DNA of 64,000 nt from Domibacillus indicus (GCF_000970685.1 NZ_LAJB01000002.1:713854-777853), one strand, 5' to 3'; positions 9,995 to 20,387 are shown, counted from the stretch's first letter. Program-made: numbers and translations. Notes: generated from the sequence alone by a model not told the origin.

Positions 9995-12315
9995 GAATTG
10001 CTTCCCCCGATCGCAATGGCCAGCACTTCATCCATTGTCGAGACCGGCAAAAATTCCAGGCCTTCTCTAATGCTTTCTGGCACATCATCGATATCTTTTT
10101 CGTTATCTTTTGGCAGGATGATCGTTTTTAAGCCCGCCCGGTGCGCACCAAGCGATTTTTCTTTCACACCGCCGATAGGCAGGACTCGTCCGCGCAGGGT
10201 AATTTCACCCGTCATCCCCACATCACGGCGCACAGGCCGGCCAGTCAGCGCTGAAATGAGCGCGACGCCCATGGTAATACCCGCTGACGGCCCGTCTTTT
10301 GGAACCGCACCTTCAGGAACATGGATATGAATGTCATGATGTTCATGAAAGTCAGCTTCAATTCCCAGTTCATTTGCTTTTGAACGCACATAGCTGAAAG
10401 CAGCCTGGGCAGATTCTTTCATGACTTCTCCCAGCTTTCCTGTTAAAATCAATTTTCCTTTGCCCGGTGAAAGAGAAACTTCAATTTGGAGCGTGTCTCC
10501 GCCGACTGCTGTATACGCAAGGCCATTGGCCACGCCAATTTGGTCTTCTGTTTCGGCCTGTCCATAGCGGAAAATACGTTTCCCGAGGAATTCCTGCAAA
10601 TTTTTATCCGATACGGTTACACGCTTTTTCTCATTTGAAACGATTTTCTTCGCTGCTTTCCGGCAAATGGCCGCAAGCTGTCTTTCCAGGCTCCGCACTC
10701 CCGCTTCGCGCGTGTAGTAACGAACAATGTCACGAACGGCTTCTTCCTTTAAACGAATTTGGCTGCGTGAAAGTCCATTTTCTTTAACCTGCTTTGGAAA
10801 AAGATGATTCATCGCAATATTAATTTTCTCAACTTCCGTATAACCGGCAATTGAAATGATTTCCATCCGGTCGCGCAGCGGCCCTGGAATGGCACTTAAA
10901 TCATTCGCTGTTGCGATAAACATGACATTTGATAAATCATACGTTTCTTCAATGTAGTGATCACTAAAATTGTGATTTTGCTCGGGGTCCAGCACTTCAA
11001 GGAGCGCGGCCGATGGGTCGCCGCGGAAGTCGCTGGACATTTTATCAATTTCATCAAGCAGGAAAACAGGATTAACCGTTCCAGCTTTTTTCATTCCCTG
11101 GATAATCCGGCCGGGCATCGCACCTACATATGTCCGACGGTGGCCGCGGATTTCAGATTCATCCCGGACGCCGCCGAGCGAAATCCTGACAAAATTACGG
11201 CCGAGTGACTCTGCGATCGACCGGACAAGGCTTGTTTTCCCTACCCCGGGAGGTCCCCCCAGACAAAGAATAGGGCCGCGCAGTGATTGAGTCAGCTGAC
11301 GGACAGCTAAAAACTCAAGCACGCGTTCCTTTACTTTTTCAAGTCCATAATGATCACGGTTTAAAATATGTTCCGCTTTCATCACATCCAAATCATCTTC
11401 TGTAGCATTTGACCATGGAAGAGTTACCAGCCATTCAAGATAATTGCGGATAACGGCGCTCTCTGCTGCACTTTGCGGAATTTTTTCGTAACGGTCCAGT
11501 TCCTTCATAGCCGTTTTTTCTACATGTTCCGGCATATTCGCTGCCATGATACGAGTTGTCAGCTCTTCTACCTCGCCCGTTTTCCCTTCCTTATCGCCGA
11601 GTTCCTGCTGAATAGCTTTCATCTGCTCGCGTAAATAATATTCTTTTTGCGTTTTCTCCATTGATGTTTTTACACGCTGCCCAATCTTTTTCTCAAGATT
11701 GAGCACTTCACGCTCATTGTGAAGCAGTGAAATCAGGCGTTCAAGCCGCTCTTTTACAGAAAATGTAGCGAGTATTTCCTGTTTTTCTTTTACTTTGAGA
11801 GCCATATGAGAGGTAGCAATATCAGCAAGCCTGCCTGGCTCCTGAATATCAGAGACCGAGCTGATTGTTTCTGAAGATCCTTTTTTCGACAGCTTTACAT
11901 ATTGCTCAAATTGTTTTAACAGCATGCGCATGAGCGCTTCTGTTTCAGCATCTTTCGACTCGTCTTCTTTATGCACTTCCACTACAGCTTCATAAAACGC
12001 TTCCTGATCAATGACAGAAATAAGCTTTGCCCGCTCTAACCCTTCTACGAGTACGCGAATCGTTCCGTTAGGCAGCTTCAGCATTTGTTTTACTTTCGTC
12101 AGTGTACCAACCTCATAAACATCATCGCCCGATGGATCATCTAAATCCGGATCCTTTTGGGCGGATAAAAAAACAAGCTGGTCATTCATCATCGCTTTCT
12201 CAAGCGCTTCAATTGAGCGATCCCGGCCCACATCTAAATGCAGCACCATCGTTGGGTACACATGCATCCCGCGGAGCGGCAAAAGTGGCACCGTATAAAT
12301 TGTATCTGCCTTCAT
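9991..12315 (-). CDS. lonA: ATP-dependent protease Lon (LonA type)
   Basis: Cytoplasmic AAA+ serine protease that degrades damaged and regulatory proteins. An N-terminal LON substrate domain covers about residues 1-200. The AAA+ module has Walker [11 protein letters not shown] (about 350) and Walker B FLLDEID. The protease domain has the catalytic serine in [10 protein letters not shown] (about 680) and the lysine in [13 protein letters not shown]. The ATG at 12315 follows GGGAGGG and gives 774 residues, the B. subtilis length. The lonB gene that lies upstream in B. subtilis is not present. Confidence 0.98.
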   Translation of the reverse strand: MKADTIYTVPLLPLRGMHVYPTMVLHLDVGRDRSIEALEKAMMNDQLVFLSAQKDPDLDDPSGDDVYEVGTLTKVKQMLKLPNGTIRVLVEGLERAKLISVIDQEAFYEAVVEVHKEDESKDAETEALMRMLLKQFEQYVKLSKKGSSETISSVSDIQEPGRLADIATSHMALKVKEKQEILATFSVKERLERLISLLHNEREVLNLEKKIGQRVKTSMEKTQKEYYLREQMKAIQQELGDKEGKTGEVEELTTRIMAANMPEHVEKTAMKELDRYEKIPQSAAESAVIRNYLEWLVTLPWSNATEDDLDVMKAEHILNRDHYGLEKVKERVLEFLAVRQLTQSLRGPILCLGGPPGVGKTSLVRSIAESLGRNFVRISLGGVRDESEIRGHRRTYVGAMPGRIIQGMKKAGTVNPVFLLDEIDKMSSDFRGDPSAALLEVLDPEQNHNFSDHYIEETYDLSNVMFIATANDLSAIPGPLRDRMEIISIAGYTEVEKINIAMNHLFPKQVKENGLSRSQIRLKEEAVRDIVRYYTREAGVRSLERQLAAICRKAAKKIVSNEKKRVTVSDKNLQEFLGKRIFRYGQAETEDQIGVANGLAYTAVGGDTLQIEVSLSPGKGKLILTGKLGEVMKESAQAAFSYVRSKANELGIEADFHEHHDIHIHVPEGAVPKDGPSAGITMGVALISALTGRPVRRDVGMTGEITLRGRVLPIGGVKEKSLGAHRAGLKTIILPKDNEKDIDDVPESIREGLEFLPVSTMDEVLAIAIGGSNS

Positions 12316-12333
12316 GACATATTTCCCTCCCAA

Positions 12334-12520
12334 TAAGAAAAGCGGAGGCAGCCGCTTAGGTCCAGCAGGCGCAAGAGGGACAGGTTGAGCAGCTTTTTGC
12401 TGCCGCCCAGCTGTGACAGCTTACGACCGATGGGCTCACCGCCCGAAGCTAGACAACATTCAAAAGTGAATAATGTGCTATCTTGCTGTTTAACCATCCT
12501 GGCCTCCACCAGATGCTTCT
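12334..12520. repeat. Bacillaceae-type intergenic repeat
   Basis: GC-rich, structured DNA between lonA and clpX: AGCGGAGGCAGCCGCTT near 12342, then GACAGGTTGAGCAGC, CGATGGGCTCACCGCCCGAAGC and CTAGACAACATT. This wording (AGCGGAGGC...CCGCTTAGG...CCCGAAGCTAGACA) is familiar to me from short non-coding repeats scattered in Bacillaceae genomes. The 65-codon open frame across it is not considered a gene. Confidence 0.6.
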
Positions 12521-12560
12521 CTTTCTTTTTTCCTATCTTATCGTAAACCTATAATGCTGT

Positions 12561-12608
12561 CGATTAAAAAGAAGGGACAGCACCTGTTTCAGGCACTGCC
12601 CCTTCTTG
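12561..12608 (-). terminator. Terminator of clpX
   Basis: An 18-bp near-perfect inverted repeat (12569-12586 with 12590-12607) lies just after the clpX stop. On the minus strand it runs into TTTTTAAT. Confidence 0.92.
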
Positions 12609-12623
12609 TAATCCATAAGGCAC

Positions 12624-13889
12624 TTATGCAGATGTTTTGTCAGCAGAGCCAACATCGTTGCCATTTTCATCAAGAAGACGAGGCGGCGCCAGATCGGTTA
12701 CTGTTTCTTTTGTGATTACACATGTTTTAATATCTTCACGTGTCGGAAGTTCATACATCACATCGAGCATAATGCTTTCAATAATGGAGCGAAGTCCCCG
12801 GGCACCTGTTTTGCGTTCAATCGCTTTTTTGGCAATTTCACTTAGAGCCTCATCCTCGAATTCCAAATCCACATCATCAAGCTCCAGCATTTTTTGGAAT
12901 TGTTTTACAAGAGCATTTTTAGGCTTTGTCAGGATTTCGATCAGCGCCTCTTCGTCAAGCTGTTCTAAGCTTGCAATGACTGGCAGACGTCCAATGAATT
13001 CCGGAATTAAACCGAAACGCAGCAGATCTTCTGGGACCAGCTGGGCAAGAAATGATTTTTCTTCCCCTTCTTGTTTTTTCTGGTCTGATCCAAAACCAAT
13101 CACTTTTTGGCCAAGACGGCGTTTGATAATTTGCTCAACCCCATCAAATGCTCCGCCGCAAATAAATAAAATATTTGTTGTATCAATTTGAATAAATTCT
13201 TGATGCGGGTGCTTTCGGCCGCCCTGCGGAGGAACGCTGGCAACTGTTCCTTCCAAAATTTTAAGCAATGCCTGCTGAACCCCTTCACCAGATACGTCAC
13301 GGGTAATAGATGGGTTTTCCGACTTGCGGGCTACCTTGTCTATTTCATCAATATAGATAATTCCCTTTTCTGCTTTTTCTACATCATAATCCGCTGCTTG
13401 AATTAATTTCAAAAGGATATTTTCCACATCTTCCCCTACATAACCTGCTTCGGTTAAGGAAGTGGCATCCGCAATAGCGAACGGCACATTCAAAATGCGT
13501 GCCAGTGTTTGAGCAAGAAGCGTTTTCCCGCTTCCTGTCGGCCCAATCAAGCAAATATTTGATTTTGCTAATTCTACATCATCGATTTTGCTGTTTGAGT
13601 TAATGCGTTTATAGTGGTTATAAACGGCAACGGCAAGAGATTTTTTGGCACGTTCCTGGCCAATAACATATTCGCCTAGTATTTCGCGTATTTCAGTTGG
13701 TTTTGGTACATCTTTAAACTCTACTTCTTCTTCCGTACCAAGTTCTTCTTCCACAATCTCCGTGCATAATTCAATACATTCATCACAAATATAAACACCA
13801 GGCCCGGCGACAAGCTTCCTCACCTGGTCCTGCGATTTTCCGCAAAACGAACATTTTAACTGTCCTTTTTCTTCATTGAATTTAAACAT
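12624..13889 (-). CDS. clpX: ATP-dependent Clp protease ATP-binding subunit ClpX
   Basis: AAA+ unfoldase that feeds substrates to ClpP. The N-terminal zinc-binding domain has C13, C16, C35 and C38. Walker A is GPTGSGKT (about 118-125) and Walker B IIYIDEID. The ClpP-docking loop is seen as IGFG. I chose the ATG at 13889 ([16 protein letters not shown], the family N-terminus); AAGGGGTG lies 6 bp upstream. This gives 421 residues. Monocistronic, with its own promoter and terminator. Confidence 0.98.
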   Translation of the reverse strand: MFKFNEEKGQLKCSFCGKSQDQVRKLVAGPGVYICDECIELCTEIVEEELGTEEEVEFKDVPKPTEIREILGEYVIGQERAKKSLAVAVYNHYKRINSNSKIDDVELAKSNICLIGPTGSGKTLLAQTLARILNVPFAIADATSLTEAGYVGEDVENILLKLIQAADYDVEKAEKGIIYIDEIDKVARKSENPSITRDVSGEGVQQALLKILEGTVASVPPQGGRKHPHQEFIQIDTTNILFICGGAFDGVEQIIKRRLGQKVIGFGSDQKKQEGEEKSFLAQLVPEDLLRFGLIPEFIGRLPVIASLEQLDEEALIEILTKPKNALVKQFQKMLELDDVDLEFEDEALSEIAKKAIERKTGARGLRSIIESIMLDVMYELPTREDIKTCVITKETVTDLAPPRLLDENGNDVGSADKTSA

Positions 13890-13977
13890 CTGGTTCACCC
13901 CTTATGCTATGTTGGTGCAGCCGGAGCCATTCTAGCCATCCGCCTTTTAACTGCGCCGTAACTAAGTTATGTATCGC

Positions 13978-13986
13978 ATTGTAGCA
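13978..13986 (-). promoter_or_regulatory. Extended -10 promoter of clpX
   Basis: The minus strand reads TGCTACAAT, an extended -10, about 90 bp before the clpX start. The -35 region is T-rich and weak. Confidence 0.5.
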
Positions 13987-14035
13987 CACTTGCCGTAAAA
14001 CAAAAACGAAAAAGCGTTTTTTGCTTTTTTATAGG

Positions 14036-14068
14036 TAGAAAACAAGGCACGATCCCCTCGTGCCCTGC
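14036..14068 (-). terminator. Terminator of tig
   Basis: GGCACGA (14046-14052) pairs with TCGTGCC (14058-14064), followed on the minus strand by TTGTTTTCT. It lies 20 bp after the tig stop codon. Confidence 0.75.
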
Positions 14069-14088
14069 CTGTGTATTTCTTTTATTTA

Positions 14089-15375
14089 TTATGCACTAGT
14101 TTTACTATTTTCCACAAGGAATTCGACTGCTTTGCGGATTTTCAAATCTGCTTTCATGCCTTCAAGGCTTCCAAGCGCTTTTTGAACATCTTCTTTCGAA
14201 AGGCCGAATTGCTCAGACATTTTATTTACTTCAGTATCTACATCTTCATCTGTTGGCTCAAGATTTTCCGCTTCTGCGATCGCTTCAAGTGTTAGGCTTG
14301 TGCGTACACGCGTTTCAGCATTTTCTTTCATCTGGCTGCGAAGATCTTCTTCTGACTGCCCTGAGAACTGGTAGTACAGGTCAAGATTCATGCCCTGCAT
14401 AGAAAGATTTTGTGTGAATTCCTGAAGCATGCGGTCGATTTCTGTGTTGATCATTGCTTCTGGCACATCTGTTTGTGCATTTGCAACGGCTTTTTCAACA
14501 AGGTCGTCACGAAGCTTTTGTTCGGAAGCATTTTTCTTTTGCTCTGCAAGACGCTCTTTTATTTTTGTTTTTAGCTCTTCAAGCGTTTCTGCTTCTTCGT
14601 CCGTTTCTTTTGCAAACTCATCATTTAATTCAGGAAGCTCCTGCGCTTTGATTTCATGCAGCTTCACTTTAAATGTTGCCGGTTTGCCTGCTAGTTCTTC
14701 TGCATGGTACTCTTCAGGGAATGTTACTTCCACGTCTTTTTCTTCTCCTGGTTTCATGCCCACTAACTGCTCTTCAAATCCAGGAATAAATGTGCCGGAG
14801 CCGATTACGATTGAGTAGTTTTCCGCCTGTCCGCCTTCAAATGCTTCGCCATCCACAAATCCTTCAAAGTCAATAACAACTGTATCGTCGTTTTCAACTT
14901 CTCCTTCTTCTTTCACAACAAGCTCAGCATGGCGTTTTTGAAGATCCTTCAATTCGTTTTCAACATCTTCATCTGTTACTTCTGTGCTTTCTTTTTCTAC
15001 TTCAAGGCCTTTGTAATCGCCAAGAGTTACTTCAGGCTTTACCGTAACTTTCGCTGTGAAGATAAAAGGCTTGCCTTTTTCAAATTGCTCAACATCGATT
15101 TCCGGGCGGTCAACCGGCTCAATGCCTGCTTCGTCAATTGCATTTCCGTATGCTTCTGGCAAAATCGCGTCGATCGCATCCTGATAAAGTGCTTCTACTC
15201 CAAAGCGCTGTTCGAATAGTGGACGAGGCATTTTGCCTTTACGGAATCCTGGCACATTAATTGTTTTAACAACTTTTTTAAATGCTGTGTCAAGTCCCTG
15301 ATTAACCGTTTCAGCGTCTACTTCTACTGTTAATACACCTTCATTACCTTCTAATTTTTCCCACTTTGCTGACAT
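14089..15375 (-). CDS. tig: Trigger factor, ribosome-associated chaperone
   Basis: Binds nascent chains at the ribosome exit tunnel and has FKBP-type prolyl isomerase activity. The ribosome-binding loop is GFRKGKMPR at residues 43-51. The PPIase domain covers about 160-245 ([19 protein letters not shown]). The helical C-terminal domain completes a normal 428-residue protein. Single gene with a clear sigma-A promoter and terminator. Confidence 0.98.
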   Translation of the reverse strand: MSAKWEKLEGNEGVLTVEVDAETVNQGLDTAFKKVVKTINVPGFRKGKMPRPLFEQRFGVEALYQDAIDAILPEAYGNAIDEAGIEPVDRPEIDVEQFEKGKPFIFTAKVTVKPEVTLGDYKGLEVEKESTEVTDEDVENELKDLQKRHAELVVKEEGEVENDDTVVIDFEGFVDGEAFEGGQAENYSIVIGSGTFIPGFEEQLVGMKPGEEKDVEVTFPEEYHAEELAGKPATFKVKLHEIKAQELPELNDEFAKETDEEAETLEELKTKIKERLAEQKKNASEQKLRDDLVEKAVANAQTDVPEAMINTEIDRMLQEFTQNLSMQGMNLDLYYQFSGQSEEDLRSQMKENAETRVRTSLTLEAIAEAENLEPTDEDVDTEVNKMSEQFGLSKEDVQKALGSLEGMKADLKIRKAVEFLVENSKTSA

Positions 15376-15468
15376 AAAAAATTCCCTCCAACAATCTATT
15401 AATAAATATGAACGTTCGTCCTATGTATATTCTCAATTGATATAAAAAGGACACAATACGACTTTTAC

Positions 15469-15496
15469 ATTATACCATACAGCCACTTTCTTTCAA
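15469..15496 (-). promoter_or_regulatory. Sigma-A promoter of tig
   Basis: TTGAAA (15491-15496), 16 bp, then TATAAT (15469-15474) preceded by TGG, an extended -10. It starts at the base next to the ysoA stop codon, about 95 bp before the tig start. Confidence 0.85.
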
Positions 15497-16444
15497 CTAA
15501 AAGGCTGAAATTTCATCGAGTTCCTGCATAAAATCCAGCACTTTAGCGGCAGCCTGATCCACTTTTTTTTCTTCAGCCGGTTCATACATTTGTTTTAATT
15601 TCAACAACGAAGCTTCCGCCCATTTTTCAGGAGAACTCTCCGGTTCAAACGGGTGCAGCAGAAATTGATAATGCTTTACCAATTCTACAGCCTGCTCAGC
15701 CAGGGCGGGGTTGTTCTGCCCGGCAGCTTGTTCGAGGCACTGAATCACAGCAAGAAAAAACGGCTGGCGGAACGCTTCATCTGTGATAGCCGGAATCATC
15801 ATTTTTTCAAAGTGGAATTTTCTTACCGGTATACTTTTAGCCGTTCCAATCTCTCGCAGCAATCCAAAGGCCATTGTTTGGACAAAGGGATGTTCCGCCC
15901 GGTTTCCCACTATGTGAATGAGCTCCTCTTCAAAGGGTCCGGCATCAGATTTGGCCAGCTCAGCCAGGCGCATAGTTTTATCCTGCAGAGAATCCTCCGC
16001 TTTAAATAAAGCAGCCTCTTTTTTTGTACTCATGCGGTCAGCCAGCGCTTTCAAATGAGCAAAATGCTCATACCTGTCAGGCGGCAGGCCTTCCTCAAGC
16101 AGAGCGGACAATGTGTCTGATACTTCCCGGTACCGCCTTTTTTGAATAAGCATCAGAACTTGCAGATCCAGCACATCAAAGTAACGGCCTTCTCCGGCAT
16201 GAAGCATTTCACGCGATAATTCAATTCCTTTATCATAGCTGCCGCTTTCATGATAAGCAATCAGAAGGGCCATTTTAATTTCTTCCTGATGCCCTTCCTC
16301 AAAACGCAGCGCTTCTGTATATAAACGAATCGCTTCATCAAACCGCTTTTCTTCGAGCGCCTGCTGTCCCTGCTGTTCCAGACGGACTGATGTTCCGGGA
16401 AATTGAATAATATTGCCGGACCGCTTCCGTATTTTTTTCTTCAT
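15497..16444 (-). CDS. ysoA: TPR-repeat protein YsoA
   Basis: A 315-residue helical protein. After a basic N-terminus (KKKIRKRSGN) it has tetratricopeptide-like units, the clearest at about residues 25-60 (ALEEKRFDEAIRLYTEALRF), followed by further helix pairs. TPR units bind other proteins; no enzymatic motif is seen. Position next to tig matches B. subtilis ysoA, whose role is not established to my knowledge. The ATG at 16444 follows GGGTGAG; a GTG three codons upstream is an alternative start. Confidence 0.85.
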   Translation of the reverse strand: MKKKIRKRSGNIIQFPGTSVRLEQQGQQALEEKRFDEAIRLYTEALRFEEGHQEEIKMALLIAYHESGSYDKGIELSREMLHAGEGRYFDVLDLQVLMLIQKRRYREVSDTLSALLEEGLPPDRYEHFAHLKALADRMSTKKEAALFKAEDSLQDKTMRLAELAKSDAGPFEEELIHIVGNRAEHPFVQTMAFGLLREIGTAKSIPVRKFHFEKMMIPAITDEAFRQPFFLAVIQCLEQAAGQNNPALAEQAVELVKHYQFLLHPFEPESSPEKWAEASLLKLKQMYEPAEEKKVDQAAAKVLDFMQELDEISAF

Positions 16445-16571
16445 GATTCTCACCCGCCCGCGTTTATATAGTTGAAGTGTAGCATGGCATTATTTGAATG
16501 AAAAGAAAAAACAGTTGCCATCCTTCCTTCTGGCTGTCATGCTTAAAAAAATCAGAAGAGGAGTTCAAACT

Positions 16572-16961
16572 ATGATTGAGATTAAAACATCTGCCGTAAG
16601 CGACGGCGAATTTAACAGGGGCGTGTTTGCCACGCGCGATATAAAAAAAGGAGAGCTGCTTCATGAAGCGCCCGTTATCCCCTACCCAAACGACCAGCAC
16701 ATTCATATTGAAAAAACGCTGCTAGCCGACTACGCATTTGAATACGGAGTTAATCATTCAGCTATATTATTGGGTTACGGAATGCTGTTTAATCACTCTT
16801 ATGAACCGAATGCAGTTTATGATATTCATTTCGAAAGCCATTCGTTCAAATTTTACGCTTACCGCGATATAAAAGCCGGTGAAGAGGTTTTAATTAACTA
16901 TAACGGTGAGGCAAATGATGATACCCCACTCTGGTTTAACGACGACAGTCTTGAGCAATGA
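16572..16961 (+). CDS. SET-domain protein (putative lysine methyltransferase)
   Basis: A 129-residue protein that is little more than a SET domain. GVFATRDIKKGELL lies at residues about 16-29, then NHSYEPNA near 75-82 (the NHS-x-x-PN signature) and GEEVLINYNG near 105-114. SET proteins transfer methyl groups from S-adenosylmethionine to lysines. The bacterial substrate is unknown. The ATG at 16572 follows AGAGGAG at 9 bp; an earlier in-frame ATG at 16494 lacks support. It stands alone on the plus strand between ysoA and tRNA-Arg. Confidence 0.88.
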   Translation: MIEIKTSAVSDGEFNRGVFATRDIKKGELLHEAPVIPYPNDQHIHIEKTLLADYAFEYGVNHSAILLGYGMLFNHSYEPNAVYDIHFESHSFKFYAYRDIKAGEEVLINYNGEANDDTPLWFNDDSLEQ

Positions 16962-16986
16962 GCTCCTGCACCAAACAGGCCAAACA

Positions 16987-17015
16987 CATTTGGAGGCGCT
17001 TTTCGCCTCCAAATG
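16987..17015 (+). terminator. Perfect 12-bp hairpin after the SET-domain gene
   Basis: CATTTGGAGGCG (16987-16998) pairs perfectly with 17004-17015 across a 5-base loop. It follows the SET gene stop by 26 bp but lacks a T-run, so it may be a weak or processing signal rather than a full terminator. Confidence 0.5.
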
Positions 17016-17089
17016 CGGGCTTGATCACAAGGCACCAGGCCCTGCTGAAGCGCTCGGGCCGCTTTTACAAGTTACAATTGCAAGTAAAT

Positions 17090-17130
17090 AAAAAAAGACA
17101 ATCCGCACCGAAATGTGACAGACTGCCTTC
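17090..17130 (-). terminator. Likely terminator of tRNA-Arg
   Basis: On the minus strand an imperfect stem (GTCAC/GTG core with outer pairs) is followed by a run of seven T (17090-17096), 16 bp after the tRNA 3' end. Confidence 0.5.
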
Positions 17131-17145
17131 TTGAATTTGTATGTA

Positions 17146-17222
<77 letters not shown>

Positions 17223-17242
17223 ATCTATTAAAGACAATATTT

Positions 17243-17271
17243 ATAATAGCAACCGGTTTGCCTGATGTCAA
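17243..17271 (-). promoter_or_regulatory. Sigma-A promoter of tRNA-Arg
   Basis: TTGACA (17266-17271), 17 bp spacer, TATTAT (17243-17248) on the minus strand, about 20 bp before the tRNA. The -35 is a perfect consensus. Confidence 0.9.
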
Positions 17272-17330
17272 CATGAATTTTTAAATACTTTTGTAAAATA
17301 TGTTTTTGCGAATAAATTTGCTTCAGCACG

Positions 17331-17363
17331 TAAAAAACCGCCCTGTGCAAGCAGCAAGGGCGG
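17331..17363 (-). terminator. Terminator after ysnB
   Basis: CCGCCCT (17338-17344) pairs with AGGGCGG (17357-17363). The minus strand continues with TTTTTTACG. Ends the racE-gerM-rph-rdgB-ysnB cluster. Confidence 0.9.
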
Positions 17364-17371
17364 CTGAGTTT

Positions 17372-17890
17372 CTAGCATAAGCGTTTAAATGTACAGGCCA
17401 GTTCTTCTACCTCGTGATGCTTTTCATCAAAAAAGCGTACATCAATTTTTGACTTTTCTACATTCACAATTGCATAGGTTTTTTCACGGCGCCCGCGCGG
17501 CAGCGCGATACTGCCCGGATTTAAATACAATACTCCGTCGTTATCCATTTCAGCGCCCGCTGTGTGTGAGTGGCCGAAGAAAACAAAGTCAGCCCCTGTC
17601 TCTTTCGCCTTCATCGCTAAATTGGTCAGCGTCATTTTGATATTATACCGATGTCCATGCGTCACAAAAACGCGGCACTCTTCTATACTTTCCAGCAGAT
17701 CATTGGGAAACCGGTCTTCCGAATCGCAATTTCCCCGGACAACTGTGTAGCCGGCAATTGCCGGATCTTCGGCTGTCATTTCCGAATCCCCGCAATGAAT
17801 CATCGCATTGACCTTTCCCTGATAACGGCGCTTCAGGTCGGCTAAAACGCTGTCCCAGCCATGGTTGTCACTTACGATTAATAGCTTCAT
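17372..17890 (-). CDS. ysnB: YfcE/MJ0936-family metallophosphoesterase
   Basis: A 172-residue calcineurin-like phosphodiesterase. The metal ligands are all visible: SDNHG at 7-11, HCGD at 32-35, RGNCD at 52-56, THGH and GHSHTA further on. The family hydrolyses phosphodiesters in vitro; the cellular substrate is unknown. It overlaps the rdgB stop by 4 bp, as in B. subtilis where it follows ysnA. Confidence 0.92.
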   Translation of the reverse strand: MKLLIVSDNHGWDSVLADLKRRYQGKVNAMIHCGDSEMTAEDPAIAGYTVVRGNCDSEDRFPNDLLESIEECRVFVTHGHRYNIKMTLTNLAMKAKETGADFVFFGHSHTAGAEMDNDGVLYLNPGSIALPRGRREKTYAIVNVEKSKIDVRFFDEKHHEVEELACTFKRLC

Positions 17891-18495
17891 CTTTCATCAC
17901 CTGCCAGTTTGGGCAATATATCCCGCAGTTCGTTTAACGCTTTTGCACGGTGGCTGATTTTATTTTTTTCCGAAGGGACCATTTGCGCCATTGTTATTTC
18001 GTATCCTTCAGGAATAAAAAGCGAATCATAGCCAAAACCATTTGTGCCGGCTTCTTCAAAGGCAACTGCTCCTTCGCAGTATCCTTCCGCAAATACCGGC
18101 TCCCGGCCATCTGGAAATGCTGTGGCAAGTATGCAGGCAAAACGGGCGGTGCGCTTGTCCGCCGGGACATTTCTCATTTCGAGCAGCACTTTCTCATTGT
18201 TGGCCCGGTCATTTTTCTCTATTCCCGCATAGCGCGCCGAATGAACACCTGGCCGCCCGTTAAGTGCATCAATAACAATTCCTGAGTCATCAGCAATGGC
18301 CGGCCGGCCCGTCAGCCGGGCAGCCGATTCTGCTTTTAAAAGGGCATTTTCAGCAAATGTTTCTCCTGTTTCTTCAACATCCGGCAGTTCCGGATAGTCA
18401 AGAAGTGTTTTTACTGTAACGCCAAACGGCTCAAACATGCGGACAAACTCTTTTGCTTTTCCCGCGTTTCGCGTGGCAACAATTACTTCATTCAT
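17887..18495 (-). CDS. rdgB: dITP/XTP pyrophosphatase (RdgB/HAM1)
   Basis: Hydrolyses non-canonical purine triphosphates to monophosphates, keeping them out of DNA and RNA. The [10 protein letters not shown] signature lies at residues 8-17. [13 protein letters not shown] and the SHRAKAL block near the C-terminus are also seen. The ATG at 18495 follows AAAGGAAG and gives 202 residues. The start lies inside the last codons of rph (8-bp overlap). B. subtilis equivalent: ysnA. Confidence 0.95.
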   Translation of the reverse strand: MNEVIVATRNAGKAKEFVRMFEPFGVTVKTLLDYPELPDVEETGETFAENALLKAESAARLTGRPAIADDSGIVIDALNGRPGVHSARYAGIEKNDRANNEKVLLEMRNVPADKRTARFACILATAFPDGREPVFAEGYCEGAVAFEEAGTNGFGYDSLFIPEGYEITMAQMVPSEKNKISHRAKALNELRDILPKLAGDER

Positions 18496-19246
18496 TCGCT
18501 GACTTCCTTTCATGAATCAACTCTGCTGCAACACCAAGCGCTTCCGCCTGGATATCAAATAGTGCTTCCATACCTTCCTGCGCCGCTTTAAGCAGCTGTT
18601 GCAGGTCATTCATGGAAAACGTCGCTTCTTCCCCTGTTCCCTGCAATTCAACAAATTGGCCTGTCCCCGTCATTACTACATTCATATCCACTTCTGCATT
18701 GCTGTCTTCTTCATAGTTTAAATCTACAACAACACCATGATCTTTCACAATTCCTACGCTGGCTGCTGCCAAAAAATCCGTGACAGGATAAACCGGAAAA
18801 TCCTTTTCAATCGCCAGGTCATGCAAAGCGAGTGTCATTGCCACAAACGCCCCCGTAATGGCTGCTGTACGGGTGCCGCCATCTGCTTGAATAACGTCGC
18901 AATCAATCCAGATAGTCCGTTCTCCAATTATATCAAGATCCACGACTGCACGCAGTGCCCGGCCAATAAGACGCTGGATTTCCATTGTCCGCCCGGTCAC
19001 CTTTCCTTTTGTTGACTCACGCATATTGCGCTGGCCGGTTGCACGTGGAAGCATTGCGTACTCCGCTGTTATCCAGCCTTTCCCGCTCCCTCTCATAAAC
19101 GGTGGAACCCGTTCTTCTATGCTCGCTGTACAAATCACTTTGGTGCCGCCAACCGAAATAAGCACAGACCCCTCGGGATGTGTCAAAAAGCCTGTTTCAA
19201 TTTTAACCGGGCGAAGTTCTGTTTCTGTCCGTCCGTCTATCCGCAT
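18488..19246 (-). CDS. rph: Ribonuclease PH
   Basis: Phosphorolytic 3'-5' exoribonuclease that trims tRNA 3' ends. The 252 residues cover one RNase PH fold, with [13 protein letters not shown] near 65-77, [17 protein letters not shown] near 115-131 and [17 protein letters not shown] near 180. Lies between gerM and rdgB, the same order as in B. subtilis. Confidence 0.97.
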   Translation of the reverse strand: MRIDGRTETELRPVKIETGFLTHPEGSVLISVGGTKVICTASIEERVPPFMRGSGKGWITAEYAMLPRATGQRNMRESTKGKVTGRTMEIQRLIGRALRAVVDLDIIGERTIWIDCDVIQADGGTRTAAITGAFVAMTLALHDLAIEKDFPVYPVTDFLAAASVGIVKDHGVVVDLNYEEDSNAEVDMNVVMTGTGQFVELQGTGEEATFSMNDLQQLLKAAQEGMEALFDIQAEALGVAAELIHERKSANE

Positions 19247-19314
19247 GTAAATACCCTCCGTTTCTTCCTGCTCCGCTGTCCATTTTCCAAAATTTATTCA
19301 TGTATGTCAAATGT

Positions 19315-20313
19315 TCATTCCGCTGATACATCACTTTCCGCATTAACAAACAGCGGAGCCGTCAGCGAGGCGGGCAGCGGAGCTCCTGTTTCCATCTTTA
19401 CATCTTCATGCCCTTCCACTTTTACAGCAATACTGTCAATTTCAGCTGAAGCGGCGAGGGTTAGGGCCAGCGGCTTCAGCAGGCTGCTGGAAAGAAGAGC
19501 TTCTCCATTGTTCTCTAAAATTTCTTCACCAAATTGAAGAGCCGCCCGTCCATCTTCTAATTCTGGCGCCGCTGTTAACTTTGCATCGGAAGGCCAGCTT
19601 GTCATAAGACCGCTGCCAGGGAGAGGACCTTTTGCAAGCTCAGCAACAGAAGCAGCAATCAAATCTGTCGTCTGTTCCGGAATTCGCCGGGTGACCGGCA
19701 CCAGGTATGGACCTTTTTCATTTTGCGCCGTAAAAAAGACGGTAATCGGCTTTGTCGCACCAGTATCTGTATAGCCCGCTTTTAAATTGATGCCGTCTTC
19801 TCTGCGCATGCCTCCTTCTGCAATCGGCATGCCCGCTTTAGGCATGGCCTCCAGCTTTTCTCCATTGAGCTTTAATTGAACACGCTCAGCTTCCCCTGCC
19901 CCTGTTACGGTCCATGTAATAGCAGCCGCAACCAGTTCTTCCTCTTCCGCCGGATAATCTGGAAAGGCCCCTCCCACACTGACAATAGCTGTTTTGCCCT
20001 TTAATTCAACATCCTGAATAATCGTTCCTTCAGGCAGGGGTGATTGAAATCCCTTCGGGACCTGTCCATCTGCCAGCGCCAAAAGGGCCGCTTTTTCTAG
20101 CTGGCCGTTCCCCTCAACAGGCACGGTCTGCGGAACGAGAAGCTGGTTTTGATCCACTACATACAGCTCCGCCATTACGGTTCCGTCTGCTGATGCAGGA
20201 GTTTCTTTCTCTCCCTCTTCTGTATATACCACTTTTACGGGCAGTCCATCCTCTGATTCTCCCGCGCAGCCTGACAGCACAAGCAGCATAGCTAGCCCAA
20301 ACATTTTCCGCAC
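19315..20313 (-). CDS. gerM: Spore germination lipoprotein GerM
   Basis: Sporulation protein needed for normal germination and for assembly of the SpoIIIA-IIQ channel in B. subtilis. A lipoprotein signal is seen (MRKMFGLAMLLVLSGC). Two GerMN domains follow, about residues 60-175 and 205-320. I chose the GTG at 20313, which follows AAAGGAG by 8 bp, giving 332 residues. An upstream ATG lacks a ribosome site. A terminator separates it from racE, so a sporulation promoter of its own is expected; I see only a CATATATT-like -10. Confidence 0.93.
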   Translation of the reverse strand: MRKMFGLAMLLVLSGCAGESEDGLPVKVVYTEEGEKETPASADGTVMAELYVVDQNQLLVPQTVPVEGNGQLEKAALLALADGQVPKGFQSPLPEGTIIQDVELKGKTAIVSVGGAFPDYPAEEEELVAAAITWTVTGAGEAERVQLKLNGEKLEAMPKAGMPIAEGGMRREDGINLKAGYTDTGATKPITVFFTAQNEKGPYLVPVTRRIPEQTTDLIAASVAELAKGPLPGSGLMTSWPSDAKLTAAPELEDGRAALQFGEEILENNGEALLSSSLLKPLALTLAASAEIDSIAVKVEGHEDVKMETGAPLPASLTAPLFVNAESDVSAE

Positions 20314-20360
20314 CCAAACCGCTCCTTTCATTTGCGTTCATACAAATATATGCAGTGAAA

Positions 20361-20387
20361 TAAAAAAAAGCCGGCATTATGCCAGCT
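20361..20387 (-). terminator. Terminator overlapping the racE stop codon
   Basis: AGCCGGC (20369-20375) pairs with GCCAGCT (20381-20387), followed on the minus strand by eight T. The stem contains the racE stop codon. Confidence 0.88.

Noticed and set aside
12312-12509. 65-codon open frame upstream of lonA
   Set aside because: Lies in a structured intergenic repeat and its end overlaps the lonA start.
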